Below are positions 55,257-64,000 of a DNA stretch of 64,000 bases, piece after piece. Under the pieces are notes generated by a model, which saw nothing but the letters and a program-made list of their open reading frames with translations, searched no databases and was not told the origin of the DNA. This DNA comes from Zasmidium citrigriseum (lineage: Eukaryota > Ascomycota > Dothideomycetes > Mycosphaerellales > Mycosphaerellaceae). The translations under genes and the position numbers were made by a program. Location of the stretch: contig NHNW01000007.1 of the NCBI GenBank assembly GCA_002786025.1, forward strand, positions 62,001-126,000, in the 5' to 3' direction. Position 1 is the stretch's first letter, and each line of letters starts with the position of its first letter.

Positions 55257-57017
55257 CTACACCAAATCAATACAATGAAAACTCCCCGGCCGTCCAATGA
55301 CATTCCGCGAAAGCTCCATCAACCTCTCATCCGTAAACGCATTCGTTCCCATATAAAGCCGCTCCTCACCCTCAGGAACAGGACCAAGATAGCGATAAAC
55401 CCCAGCGGTACCCGTCGGTCGAATGATAACAGTACAAGAAGGGTCCCGCTCATCCATAAGGAACAGCACATCCGAGCCCTTGGCTCGAGCCTTACTCTCC
55501 GCCAGCGACAGGGCGGGGCGCTTGAAAGGCCCGAGTGCCGGGTCCCAGCATGCCTCGTCTTGCTCGATGCACTGGGCGACGGTGCCGATGATGAAGCCGT
55601 ATACGCTGAGGATGTCGACGGCACGCTGCGGAGGGAGTCTCACGGGCGTTGTTAGGAGCTTGGCGTTTTGCAGCTCAAAACGCCAGTCTGGGACCCAGGA
55701 GGGTAACTCACGTCCTTCGACTTCGCCGGCGCCGGGAGGGCGGGGAAAGGCTGTCCGGAACAGAACGATCTTCAGGGATTTATCTCTGTGGATGATGTAC
55801 CTGGCGAGCCGGGTGAATGTCATCGTCGGATGTTCAGCATACGAGATGGCAAAGCATTCTTCAGCAGGTTTGCCGCTGTTCTCAAGATTGATGGTCGACA
55901 TGCCCAGCAGCCCATAGATACTGTCGTGCGCCATAGAGCACTCTGCGGGCTGGCATCGTCTCACAACGTTGACGATGTCCTGCTCGTATCGCTCGTTGTT
56001 GTGCAGATCCACTTTTGGCTTGTCACCCATTGAAGCTCTGGCGTGTTGCAGGGGCGTTGCAATCTCAAGTCGCTTCAGCTTATCAGAGAGACGGGCCATC
56101 CAAGGCTCCAATGTTTGCCAGTGACCATCTTTCAGAGCAGTACGCAATCGATCAGAGAAGTCCGATACGGTCTTCCCAGTCTGCCAAGGTAGTCGTGACT
56201 CACCAAGTCGCACTTCAACATCGCGAGCAGCCCAGATCTCCTGAATAATCCACATACGGTCGAAATACTTCCGCTCCAAGAATTCTCGCATACCACATTC
56301 GATCAAATTGACATGCGCGTCGCAGACTGAGTCGGGTGAAGCGGTTTTAGTATTGCTAGACCGAGATGTGGAAGACCTGTGCGCTTCGAGAAGAGCAAGA
56401 AAGAACTCCGCAGCACTCTTTCCAATGGACGGCTGGATGATTGTAGGATCGCCAAGAAAGACGACAACCTTGCTGGCGTTCTGATAGATCGATCTCATCC
56501 TGGCTACCTGCGAAGCCCGCTCCTCGAAGTCATGTTGATTGATGCAGACAGTATCCATCCACAGATAAACAGGCTGCTCGTGGTCCCGAAGCCGATGCAG
56601 TGCACGGTATGCCTCAATGGCGATCGGGTAGTCGACGCCATTGCAGTTCAGCTGGTATTTCGTTGCCCGGTCGCTGCCCCAGTAGTACGAGACTCCGATG
56701 TACTCATGTCGATTCTTGGTTCCGCTCTCGACAACGCCGCCATCAAAAAGCAAGTCGGCGCTGAAAAGTCGTCCGATGAGTGGCGACTTCTCCGGGCTTG
56801 GCTGCAGTTCCAAGATACGAATCTGCCATGATTCCAGAGCGTCTATGGATCCATAAAGCGTGGCGGCTTGCAGGCGCTGGTCATCGGTACTGCACAATGT
56901 CTGCAGTGCAGGATCCCTATGAGCTTCGTAAGTTATGTCTGAGACAATACTGTCCGCGAGTGAGATATTGCTTTCAAATTCGCAGCAGATGCAAGTCGAG
57001 CTTGATGCTGGTCCCAT
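55257..57017 (-). CDS. HET-domain protein 2 (heterokaryon incompatibility family)
   Basis: Single exon of 586 residues from 57017. HET blocks are EYIGVSYYWGSDRATKYQ, VYLWMDTVCINQHDFEERAS and FLERKYFDRMWIIQEIWAAR. AHDSIYGLLGMSTINLE and TRLARYIIHRDKSLKIV follow, as in many fungal HET proteins. The end (LMELSRNVIGRPGSFHCI) matches the usual short HET tail. It lies 375 bp upstream of the first HET gene on the same strand. The two differ widely in sequence, so this is not a recent duplication. Function in incompatibility is inferred from family only. Coding composition is C-rich at the 3' end of the gene and G-rich further in, as read on the plus strand. Confidence 0.9.
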   Translation of the reverse strand: MGPASSSTCICCEFESNISLADSIVSDITYEAHRDPALQTLCSTDDQRLQAATLYGSIDALESWQIRILELQPSPEKSPLIGRLFSADLLFDGGVVESGTKNRHEYIGVSYYWGSDRATKYQLNCNGVDYPIAIEAYRALHRLRDHEQPVYLWMDTVCINQHDFEERASQVARMRSIYQNASKVVVFLGDPTIIQPSIGKSAAEFFLALLEAHRSSTSRSSNTKTASPDSVCDAHVNLIECGMREFLERKYFDRMWIIQEIWAARDVEVRLGESRLPWQTGKTVSDFSDRLRTALKDGHWQTLEPWMARLSDKLKRLEIATPLQHARASMGDKPKVDLHNNERYEQDIVNVVRRCQPAECSMAHDSIYGLLGMSTINLENSGKPAEECFAISYAEHPTMTFTRLARYIIHRDKSLKIVLFRTAFPRPPGAGEVEGRELPSWVPDWRFELQNAKLLTTPVRLPPQRAVDILSVYGFIIGTVAQCIEQDEACWDPALGPFKRPALSLAESKARAKGSDVLFLMDERDPSCTVIIRPTGTAGVYRYLGPVPEGEERLYMGTNAFTDERLMELSRNVIGRPGSFHCIDLV

Positions 57018-57724
57018 GGCGTGATGAGAAAAGTGCTAGAAGTAATGCCACAACTCTCACCTTCAGAAAGAGGGACACGACTCCTCACACAGATCATGCA
57101 CATTTCCGGCAGCTGTTAGATTGAACGGCCAATGAGATGGTCTTTGAGGGCCCACCGGGCGAATGCTCGAGCAAGGTCTGCTTCGTCAGGAGCGGCTCCA
57201 TCTCCAAACATGTGCATCATCGCAGCAGCCATGAAGACAGCGCTGTTTCATCAACCACCCCCTCAAAAAGTAGAAGGTGGCACGAGCAGCAATATATGCC
57301 CCGAGTCGTCGCTGCAAGTCTGGCGCAAGACGTGACGTTCACTCACTCACATCGCCCCACCAGCGGCGCGCTCCGAAAGCCAATTCCCGGACCTCACGCC
57401 ACCACATCTCCCCATCTCTCTCTCCAACTCCCCATCCCGTGCAACAAAACAGACATTCCACAGGTAGGCTGATCGATCCATATTCCATTGTATAAAGATG
57501 TCTCTCCTCTCTGATCCTTCGACTCCATTCCCATCATGCAACCAGCAACAACAGCAATCCAAGCGACGACGAAGACGATCTACTACAACTCGCATCTTGC
57601 CTACTATATTGCTATAGTAGGAACAGCACTGCACTTCCACAACCAGCAGCAGCAACAAGCATCCAAGCACTGAACCTCTACCAAACCAACCAATCGACCA
57701 AACCAACCACCGAACCCAACAACA

Positions 57725-58039
57725 ATGGCAACAGCCCTCAAATCAACAATGCTCTTCGGCGGCATAGCAGCAGCAACCCTAGGCTGCGCCGTAACAGCCA
57801 ACCGCGCAGCGTAAGTTCCCCTCACCCCTTTCCCACCAACCCCACTAACCCCCTCCCCCAGAATCCGCCTCGGCCCCTCCGTCTCCAACGCCATAGCAGA
57901 CCGCTACCTCTCCTTCGACAACAACATCCACGACTCTCCTCGCCCCTTATCCGAAACCGAAGCGGCCAAACAGCGAAAATGGCGCCACGCCATGATTAGA
58001 CAGCAGATAAGGAATGAGCTGCAGAGCGAGTTGATGTGA
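57725..58039 (+). CDS. Small membrane protein (87 aa), unknown
   Basis: Exons 57725..57810 and 57862..58039 (51-nt intron) give 87 residues. The start MATALKSTMLFGGIAAATLG, then CAVTANRAAIRLGPS, has one hydrophobic segment that could be a mitochondrial inner-membrane or ER anchor. The tail (SETEAAKQRKWRHAMIRQQI) is basic and helical. Splice sites are standard and the phase is exact. I do not recognise the family. Flanking 57018-57724 and 58040-58909 hold no other supported gene. Confidence 0.6.
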
Positions 58040-58655
58040 CTGTATGAGCGGGATTGGCCGGCGATGCCTTGAAATGGGGAATGATGATGATGTTTGATGA
58101 TGAATCTTGTGTAGCTCGGTGGTGTTTTATGGAGTTTTGTGGGACGGTATCGGATGGGCGATGAACAGCAGCCCAACGGCGTTTGTGTTTTGGAGCGAGG
58201 GATCGATGGTTCTAATGATTTCAAGACAGTTATGCATTTCAGGAAAGACGAGGCATATCATGACCGCTAGGAAAGAGAGGGGCTGAAGTAGACAAGCATA
58301 AGTCTAAACATTTCGAATTGCCAAGACAATGATGAACAAGTAAATACATCTCCAAGAAACGAAAGAAGTCCACCGAGAATACCAAACGCCATCCCAAAGT
58401 TTTCGTGAGGATGTGCCTGCTTGGCCGATCCATTTCTGTCCGCCATGCGCGTCGTCGATGGAAGTATGTTAAATGATATCGATACTTGATCTCGTGTCGA
58501 GTCCTGAAGAGCGCCGCTGCAAAACCCTTCAAGGAGGTAAATGAACGCCCGTCCAGTTCGTGTCGTCATGCGTGCAAGAGAAGACGCTTCAATCAATCAA
58601 CTCCTTTTCCCCTCCCTGTCTGTGCCGCCATGCCCTAGTCATGCTGCATCGTGTG

Positions 58656-58738
58656 GTCCTCGTGAGGACGCTTTTCCGTCAGCACCGTCCTTTCTGAGGC
58701 GGTCCGCTGAGCTTCACCTCTCCGCCCTCGTGAGGGCG
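58656..58738. repeat. Two short hairpins with compensatory arms
   Basis: GTCCTC-GT-GAGGAC at 58656-58669 and CGCCCTC-GT-GAGGGCG at 58723-58738 share the core CCTCGTGAGG. They differ in the arms so that pairing is kept in each. They lie in a gene-free stretch. Confidence 0.35.
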
Positions 58739-58909
58739 TTCTTCTTCGCTGTACAATTCTCCCGTCGAAGGCTGGTCCGCCGCGGCACTGGGCTGCGAGA
58801 ATGGCAAGTTGGACGCTGCTCCTGGAGGGCCACCTCTAATCGCTACACTGCCGAGCCACGGGCTACGCAGTATACTGTTGCTGGATCCAAAACGAGTCTT
58901 GCCATGCTC

Positions 58910-61300
58910 CTAGTCATGCATCCCGTCTGAAGGTCCAGCGTTCCCAGCTTCACCCGTCGCCTGCGTGTCGTCAAAGCCTTGATATACATCCGTCATGATC
59001 TCGTCTTGCCGGTGTGCCATTTCCTTCTCTCGCTCTGCTCGCCGTTCACGCTGCAGCTCTTCGAATCTGTCGGAATCGTTGCCTGCATACCCGCTGTAAG
59101 ATGGTCTGTCACCGTAGGCTGGGTCTTCGTAAGGCGCGATGCCGGGGCTGCTGTTGTTCGAACGGAGAGCTGCGGGGGGTTGGGCATAGAGGTCTTCAGG
59201 TTCGGGAGGTGGAGCAAAGTTCCACACCTGCTCAATTCGTTAGCACATCATCAACAGATAAGGGGGGGTTTTATGATGACTTACCTCCATCACCGTCTTC
59301 CCTCCTCGGCTTGCGAGCACCACCGCCTTTTCATCCTCAAACACAACCCTCCAAACAGCCTCAGCTGGGTTGCCCAGTTCTCGGACAAGCCCACCACGTT
59401 GCAAATCCCAAACCTTGACCCTGCCATCGCTACCACCAGAAACTATTCTGCTGTCATCGAACTGTAAACTAGTCACACTGTTATCGTGCGCAGCCAATCG
59501 ATGAATAGCCGAGTAGGTCTGCAGGCTCCAAACCCTGACACTGCCATCGCTACCTCCAGTGACGAGGGTGTCGTTGCGGAGCTGCAGCTGGCCGACGAGC
59601 GAAGTGTGGCCTTGCAATTGAGCCAGGCAGCGACCGTCCCGTGGATCCCAAACCCGCACGCTGGTATCGAGCGATCCCGTGGCTACACGTCGTCCGTCGA
59701 ATGCCACGGCGTAGATTTGACTAAAGTGTCCTTGCAGTGTGCGCAGACAGCGACCTTCGCTGATCGACCATATCCTTGCGGTGGTATCGTAGGAGCCCGA
59801 AACAACCAGGTCGCCGTGGATCTCCAAGCAGCGGACAGATGCCTGATGTCCAACCAGTACATGTCGGCAGACACCCTTGCTGATATCCCAAACTCGGAGA
59901 GTCGTGTCTCTGGATCCGGAGATGGCAATATTGGGACCGCTCATCTTCAGGCAACGGACTGTGCTAGTATGACCGCGCAACATATGCAATGCCACGCCAG
60001 TCGTCAAGTCCCAGACGCGAACGTCTCTGTCGCAGCCTCCCGAGACCAGAGTATCACCATAGGGTACCATGGCCCACACGCCCATAACGTGTCCTTGCAA
60101 GCACCGCAGATGTCTTCCCTCGGTATCGAAAACGTGGATTTTGGCATTGTCCAATGCAACGATGATGTAGTCGGAGGTGAGGTGTAATGAAGTGACAACG
60201 CCCTGATCTGGGGTGATTTGACGAGTCTGTACTGCTCCGCCATGTCGCCAGGCCGTCTCGACTTGATATCGTTGCTTGAAGTGACTGCGGTAGCTGATCG
60301 CCTTGGGCCTACGTCGAGACGGACCAGCTCGTGCTGAAAGCGTAGGCGGCAGTACTGAGGTGTTCATGCTTGTCCGGCGTGTGAGGTCTGGTGCGCTGGA
60401 GGACAGACCTGCGAGAGAAGGATTGTGAGCTTGGGCGATGCCGTGGTATCCATAAGGATGCTGGAATCGAGGGCTGGCATTCGAAGCGGGCGCAACGGGT
60501 ATCGGCCTGGGCGAGGAAGAAGGTGGGTCGTCGGACATCCTCCTATATGCATGTCTCTCGCACAAGCTCTTCCACGCCATGTCATCACTGACCAACTCAC
60601 GCCATCTCCTGCTGACCTGGGAGCTTCTGGCTAACGTCCTTGCATCTTCAATGAATGTTAGAATCCTCAGACACAGCTCGTTGGGAAGTACTGAGAAAGG
60701 ATCTCTCTTCAGCCTCGGCCCCACAAAGCTCGCTACGAAGCCAAGCAGCTTGCCATCGCACATGTTGAGGAGTTCTGCCAGCATGCGTTCTCGCTCATTG
60801 TTGTCCATTTCCGCAAACACAGCACGCATATGTCTGTAGCCGAAGCCATAGCCACGCGCGGAGCTCGGTCCGCTTGTTTGTGTAGATACGTGCTGTTCGG
60901 AGGGTTCGTCGAGGTCAAGGTCGCCTATGTCTTCTCGGGGATCTGCTGTGCTCCAGTCTGGTGCGCGCTGCATCGGAGTCGGGCTCGGCGCCGGTGTGGG
61001 AGGACTGGCGGGGGCGGAGGGAAGGGTATTGCCGGGGATGACATTGGGATTCGGAGGGATGGGTATAGGCATGGCGGGCACGCTGCTCATGGAGGATGTG
61101 GGCGTATTGAGAGGTCGTGGACGCACGGCACTCCTGCCATGGCGGCCGTAGAAGCGATTGTTGTGGGATTGCGAGGACATGCGGGCGAGAGGCGAGGTGG
61201 ATGTGTGATTGTCCTGGTCTTCTCCCGCGGCCGAGGCGTAGTCCATGATGTTCGACGAAGGGCGACGGGTCGGGGTGGGCCAGTCTGCGTCTTCATCCAT
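58910..61300 (-). CDS. F-box WD40 protein, Cdc4/Fbw7 type (SCF substrate receptor)
   Basis: Exons 61300..59285 and 59227..58910 (57-nt intron) give 777 residues. The N-terminal 190 residues are Pro/Ser-rich. The F-box is FSVLPNELCLRILTFIEDAR at about 200-240. Seven WD40 repeats follow: GRHLRCLQGHVMGVWAM, LHMLRGHTSTVRCLKM, CRHVLVGHQASVRCLEI, CLRTLQGHFSQIYAVAF, CLAQLQGHTSLVGQLQL, IHRLAAHDNSVTSLQF and a closing unit ending WRVVFEDEK. This is the layout of Cdc4/Fbw7/Pop1, which binds phosphodegrons and feeds substrates to SCF. The tail is polar with coiled-coil residues (ELQRERRAEREKEM). The orthologue name is inferred from the overall layout. Confidence 0.88.
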
Positions 61301-62480
61301 GTCCTGCCTGACGCGACGTCGACGGCGTGCTCACGAGCCTTGCGCGCTGTCTCTATCAGAAGACCGCACGCAGGAGTGGCGGGTGTAGTATAGTATCTTT
61401 CCCGGCTGGCAGTGTCTTCAAGGGGCCGACGTTCTTCGCAGCTCTTTCACAGACGCTTCGCAGCTCGCGCAGCAAAATCTTCAGCACATCGTCGCCCCCG
61501 CTGTACCACGTTGATCGTGTCTCTCGACTCGCAGACTCCGGGCACAGAAGCGTCGGGCGTCGCACCAGAGGGCGGTAAGAAGCGGCCAGACAAGCTTCGG
61601 CACCGCACAGGGCAGGATCGTCGCCGGGTCTTGCAACTGGATAGACCTGCTTGCAATCGGCTTTGTGCGTGTCGATTCGGTGGGTATGAGGGTGTCGACT
61701 GCTGTGTATCAAGCAAAAGCAGATGGTGGAAGAGCGGGTATAGAAGGTTTGCACTGGACCGAACGGCCCTGGCGCAGCGATCCTTGGTGGAGGACTTTGG
61801 GTGTGGAGCGTTGGCCTTCTCCGCCTCCAAAAAACCGCCGCCGTCAGCCTCCTCGCCGCTATCAACTCTGCTGAACAATCAAAAAGCCCTCCCAGGTGGC
61901 AAGTATTCTGCACGCTCTTCCAGCACGGTGATGCAACGTATATCATGCACCACCAACGTGCTCCCTCTTCCGAGTCACGGTATCCGTCGCTGGTCTGCTG
62001 ATTTCGTCACCGCACCGCAAGGTCACTCGCAACGCAGTTTTGCCAGCCACAACAACCGGAGCTATCGCCAATCTGGCCCTGCGTGAATCGTGCCCTGCGC
62101 GCGCTTATGCTGATGGCGCAAGCAGAGCTAGCTCTGAGGCATTTGTGTGACTTCACTGCTGTGATAAGGGTGGTTGAGCATGATGTTGACTGGTGGGTTG
62201 GGTATGACGAGGGGTAGACAAAGAATTGCAGTATGGCAGCTTCAGACGACTGGATCAAACAAGATGTACAATGACAGCTGTGTCGAAATGGTGGATTTGA
62301 TGACCTCCGGCTTAGGTGAACCAGGCATTTCTCAAAACTCGTCTGATGGCCAACCTACAACATCAACCGTGGGAATGGTGATTTAATATACGAAAACTGA
62401 GTGCATTCTCTATGACTTGATATCCAGATCAGCCAATTCATATCCATCACCTTCAATACGCGGATCCACTGACGCCATCC
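61301..62480. other. Gene-free stretch
   Basis: About 1.2 kb. 61301-61900 is the upstream region and probable leader of the F-box WD40 gene. The frames seen there on both strands carry no motif. 62090-62480 is the 3' flank of the next gene. Confidence 0.4.
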
Positions 62481-63431
62481 TCAAAGCCTCAATCTCTCCA
62501 ACCGCATATTCGCACCAGCGACATTCCTCCTCAGTATCCTGATCACCTCGGGGTATATTCCTTCCTTATCAACAAAATCTAGAAATCTCTCCAACTGCAA
62601 CACCAAGCCCTCGCTCACGGCACACCTCTCCTTGCCCTTGTCAATCAGATGCCGCATGTCGCGCTTTGCGTTCTCTGTCTTGCACCTCCAGTCCCACGAA
62701 AAGTACTCCATCTCGCAGAACGTTGCGTAGCGGGTCGTCTTAGACACCTCGTCTTCGATTCGCGAGCATACTCGAGGGACGTGCGCTTGAGCGATCTCCT
62801 TCACTTCAGCCGCCGTGTTGTCGTCTTGATCAGGTTCGGCTGGGCCCATGATTGCGATCGGCTCTGGCTCATATCTGTTCCGGCCGTGCAGCTCGACGAA
62901 GTAGCGAGGCAGAGTGTCGGTGTTGCTCATCCAGATGCTCTTGTGGAGAAAGACATCCTCGTAGCCTGGCGGATAGAGAACTTTGTACCGCCGCTTACGA
63001 GTCAGATCGGGGTTTATTTCTGGCATCGCATTGGACAGCGCTGGTCCAGCAAGAAGCTTCCATACGGAGGGTGCTCTGTCGGATTTGACGAAGTAGTTGG
63101 TCTGTGGTGGTAGCGGCAGCTCTTGGAAGAAGCTGTCCACCTGCTCCAACGCAAGAGTCGACACCGTCTTATGGTACGCCAAAGGGTCGTTCAATGAATC
63201 GTAGCTGGGTGGTACGTCCATGACGTCGTCGTGGTCCATTACATGCTGCTTCCAGTAGACGTCCGTTTTGGCCGGTATCGATGCGGTGTAAACAGTGCAA
63301 AAGTGAGAAGGACGAGGTCGAAATAGAGAACACATGGCGTGATATTCCGATGCTTGGGTTAACCAGGATGCAGTAAGACCTGAAGGCGGTTTTCCCGGTC
63401 GGGCAGACATGTAAATAGACATGTTAGGCAC
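62481..63431 (-). CDS. Hypothetical protein
   Basis: Open frame of 316 residues from 63431. A later start at 63239 (MDHDDVMDVPPSYDSLNDPL) gives 252 residues and may be correct, because the first 60 residues look like leader or an unspliced extension. The core contains RRYKVLYPPGYEDVFLHKSI, then WMSNTDTLPRYFVELHGRNR and EYFSWDWRCKTENAKRDMRH. PPSYDSL is a PPxY-like motif that could bind WW domains such as Rsp5. No known family is recognised. No signal peptide or membrane segment is seen. The composition is ordinary for the window. Confidence 0.5.
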   Translation of the reverse strand: MPNMSIYMSARPGKPPSGLTASWLTQASEYHAMCSLFRPRPSHFCTVYTASIPAKTDVYWKQHVMDHDDVMDVPPSYDSLNDPLAYHKTVSTLALEQVDSFFQELPLPPQTNYFVKSDRAPSVWKLLAGPALSNAMPEINPDLTRKRRYKVLYPPGYEDVFLHKSIWMSNTDTLPRYFVELHGRNRYEPEPIAIMGPAEPDQDDNTAAEVKEIAQAHVPRVCSRIEDEVSKTTRYATFCEMEYFSWDWRCKTENAKRDMRHLIDKGKERCAVSEGLVLQLERFLDFVDKEGIYPEVIRILRRNVAGANMRLERLRL

Positions 63432-63981
63432 AAAGCGCTCGACAAAGGCAGGGAAGACTGGTGTTGGCGCATGGTGAAGGAACTCTGCAAACTGTTATGC
63501 ACCTACCAATTGCAGACTGTTTGTGTCTGCGATCCAATGTTCAAAACAGGGAGTATGCGAATCAACACGCATTCGTCAAGGGACGCCCATGTTGCTGACG
63601 ACTGGCCAGCATTCCAGGGCTCAGCGGCAGCGCCGGTTGTGTGAGACATGCGAAATAACGATCGAATGCGGGCTTGTGGCTGAAATGCGGCGATGAGTAA
63701 ACAAGATCTCGGCAGACTGTCAAGCTGTCGATGGGATGGAGAGTCGTTCAGTAGCTCGTCTAGGCATAGGAATGAAGGAGATGGCAAAGACATGTCGTCG
63801 CGGTTGTCCAATTTTAGCCCGCAACGGCGCCGCCCGCATCAATCGGGCCGGGCGAGCAGCTTTCCGAAGTGAGAAAGCTCAACCACCGTTTCGTTGCGGT
63901 GATTGAGAAAAGTCCACCACCGCCAACCCCATCCCCTCGACACTCCTTCTCCTCTGCACCTCCTCTCGCGGCGCGGCCACC

Positions 63982-64000
63982 ATGCTCTCTCGATTCGCGC
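63982..64000 (+). CDS. 5' end of a gene cut by the window edge
   Basis: GCCACCATG at 63976-63984 is a strong start context after a pyrimidine-rich leader (CCTCGACACTCCTTCTCCTC). Only MLSRFA is visible. MLSRF is a common opening of mitochondrial presequences, so a mitochondrial protein is possible. The rest lies outside the window. Confidence 0.4.

Noticed and set aside
61356..61946. 196-codon minus-strand frame upstream of the F-box WD40 gene
   Set aside because: Biased composition typical of a leader region and no recognisable protein features.
1..64000. CRISPR arrays, bacterial operons, transposase genes
   Set aside because: None seen; intron structure and gene families are clearly those of an ascomycete nucleus.

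Overview
This is nuclear DNA of a filamentous ascomycete. Genes carry many short introns of about 45-60 nt with GT donors, CTAAC/CTGAC branch sites and AG acceptors. HET-domain genes, a fungal-type Hsp70 homologue, fungal transcription-factor-like proteins and a GatY/KbaY-type aldolase gene are present. Codon style and content suggest a Dothideomycete, but that is inference. Gene models below were built by reading splice sites and checking phase; exon limits are given in each entry.

Layout. 0.2-8.6 kb: a sulfotransferase-like gene, a GPI-anchored Ser/Thr-rich wall protein, an epoxide hydrolase interrupted by a stop codon, a convergent flavin monooxygenase and a 16-cysteine secreted protein. 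9-17.2 kb: a regulator-like gene followed by what looks like a catabolic cluster (class II aldolase, D-erythronate dehydrogenase-like SDR, ACS-family MFS transporter, and a dehydrogenase with the active site of phosphite dehydrogenase PtxD). 17.3-20.2 kb: a tricalbin/Mug190-like SMP-C2 protein. 20.6-26.4 kb: a coiled-coil protein with five 22-residue repeats, divergent from an Hsp70-like ATPase, plus a charged protein. 27.4 kb: a tRNA-Ser(GCT) whose D-arm is split by a 54-nt GT-AG insert. 28.5-30.3 kb: glycerol kinase. 30.3-37.5 kb: almost gene-free, with one small cysteine-rich gene.

37.5-44.1 kb is a housekeeping block: an E2/F-box/RGG fusion, mitochondrial mL41, UTP14 and a small gene with an apparent frameshift. 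44.3-50.4 kb holds a helical-domain pseudokinase divergent from an active kinase, followed by an ankyrin protein; this resembles a necroptosis-type (MLKL/RIPK) signalling set. 51-57 kb holds a P450 and two HET-domain genes. 57.7-64 kb returns to ordinary genes: a small membrane protein, a Cdc4/Fbw7-type F-box WD40 protein, an unknown protein and the first codons of one more gene.

Most notable: the split tRNA-Ser, the PtxD-like dehydrogenase, the pseudokinase/kinase/ankyrin set, and repeated local switches from C-rich to G-rich composition along the strand.
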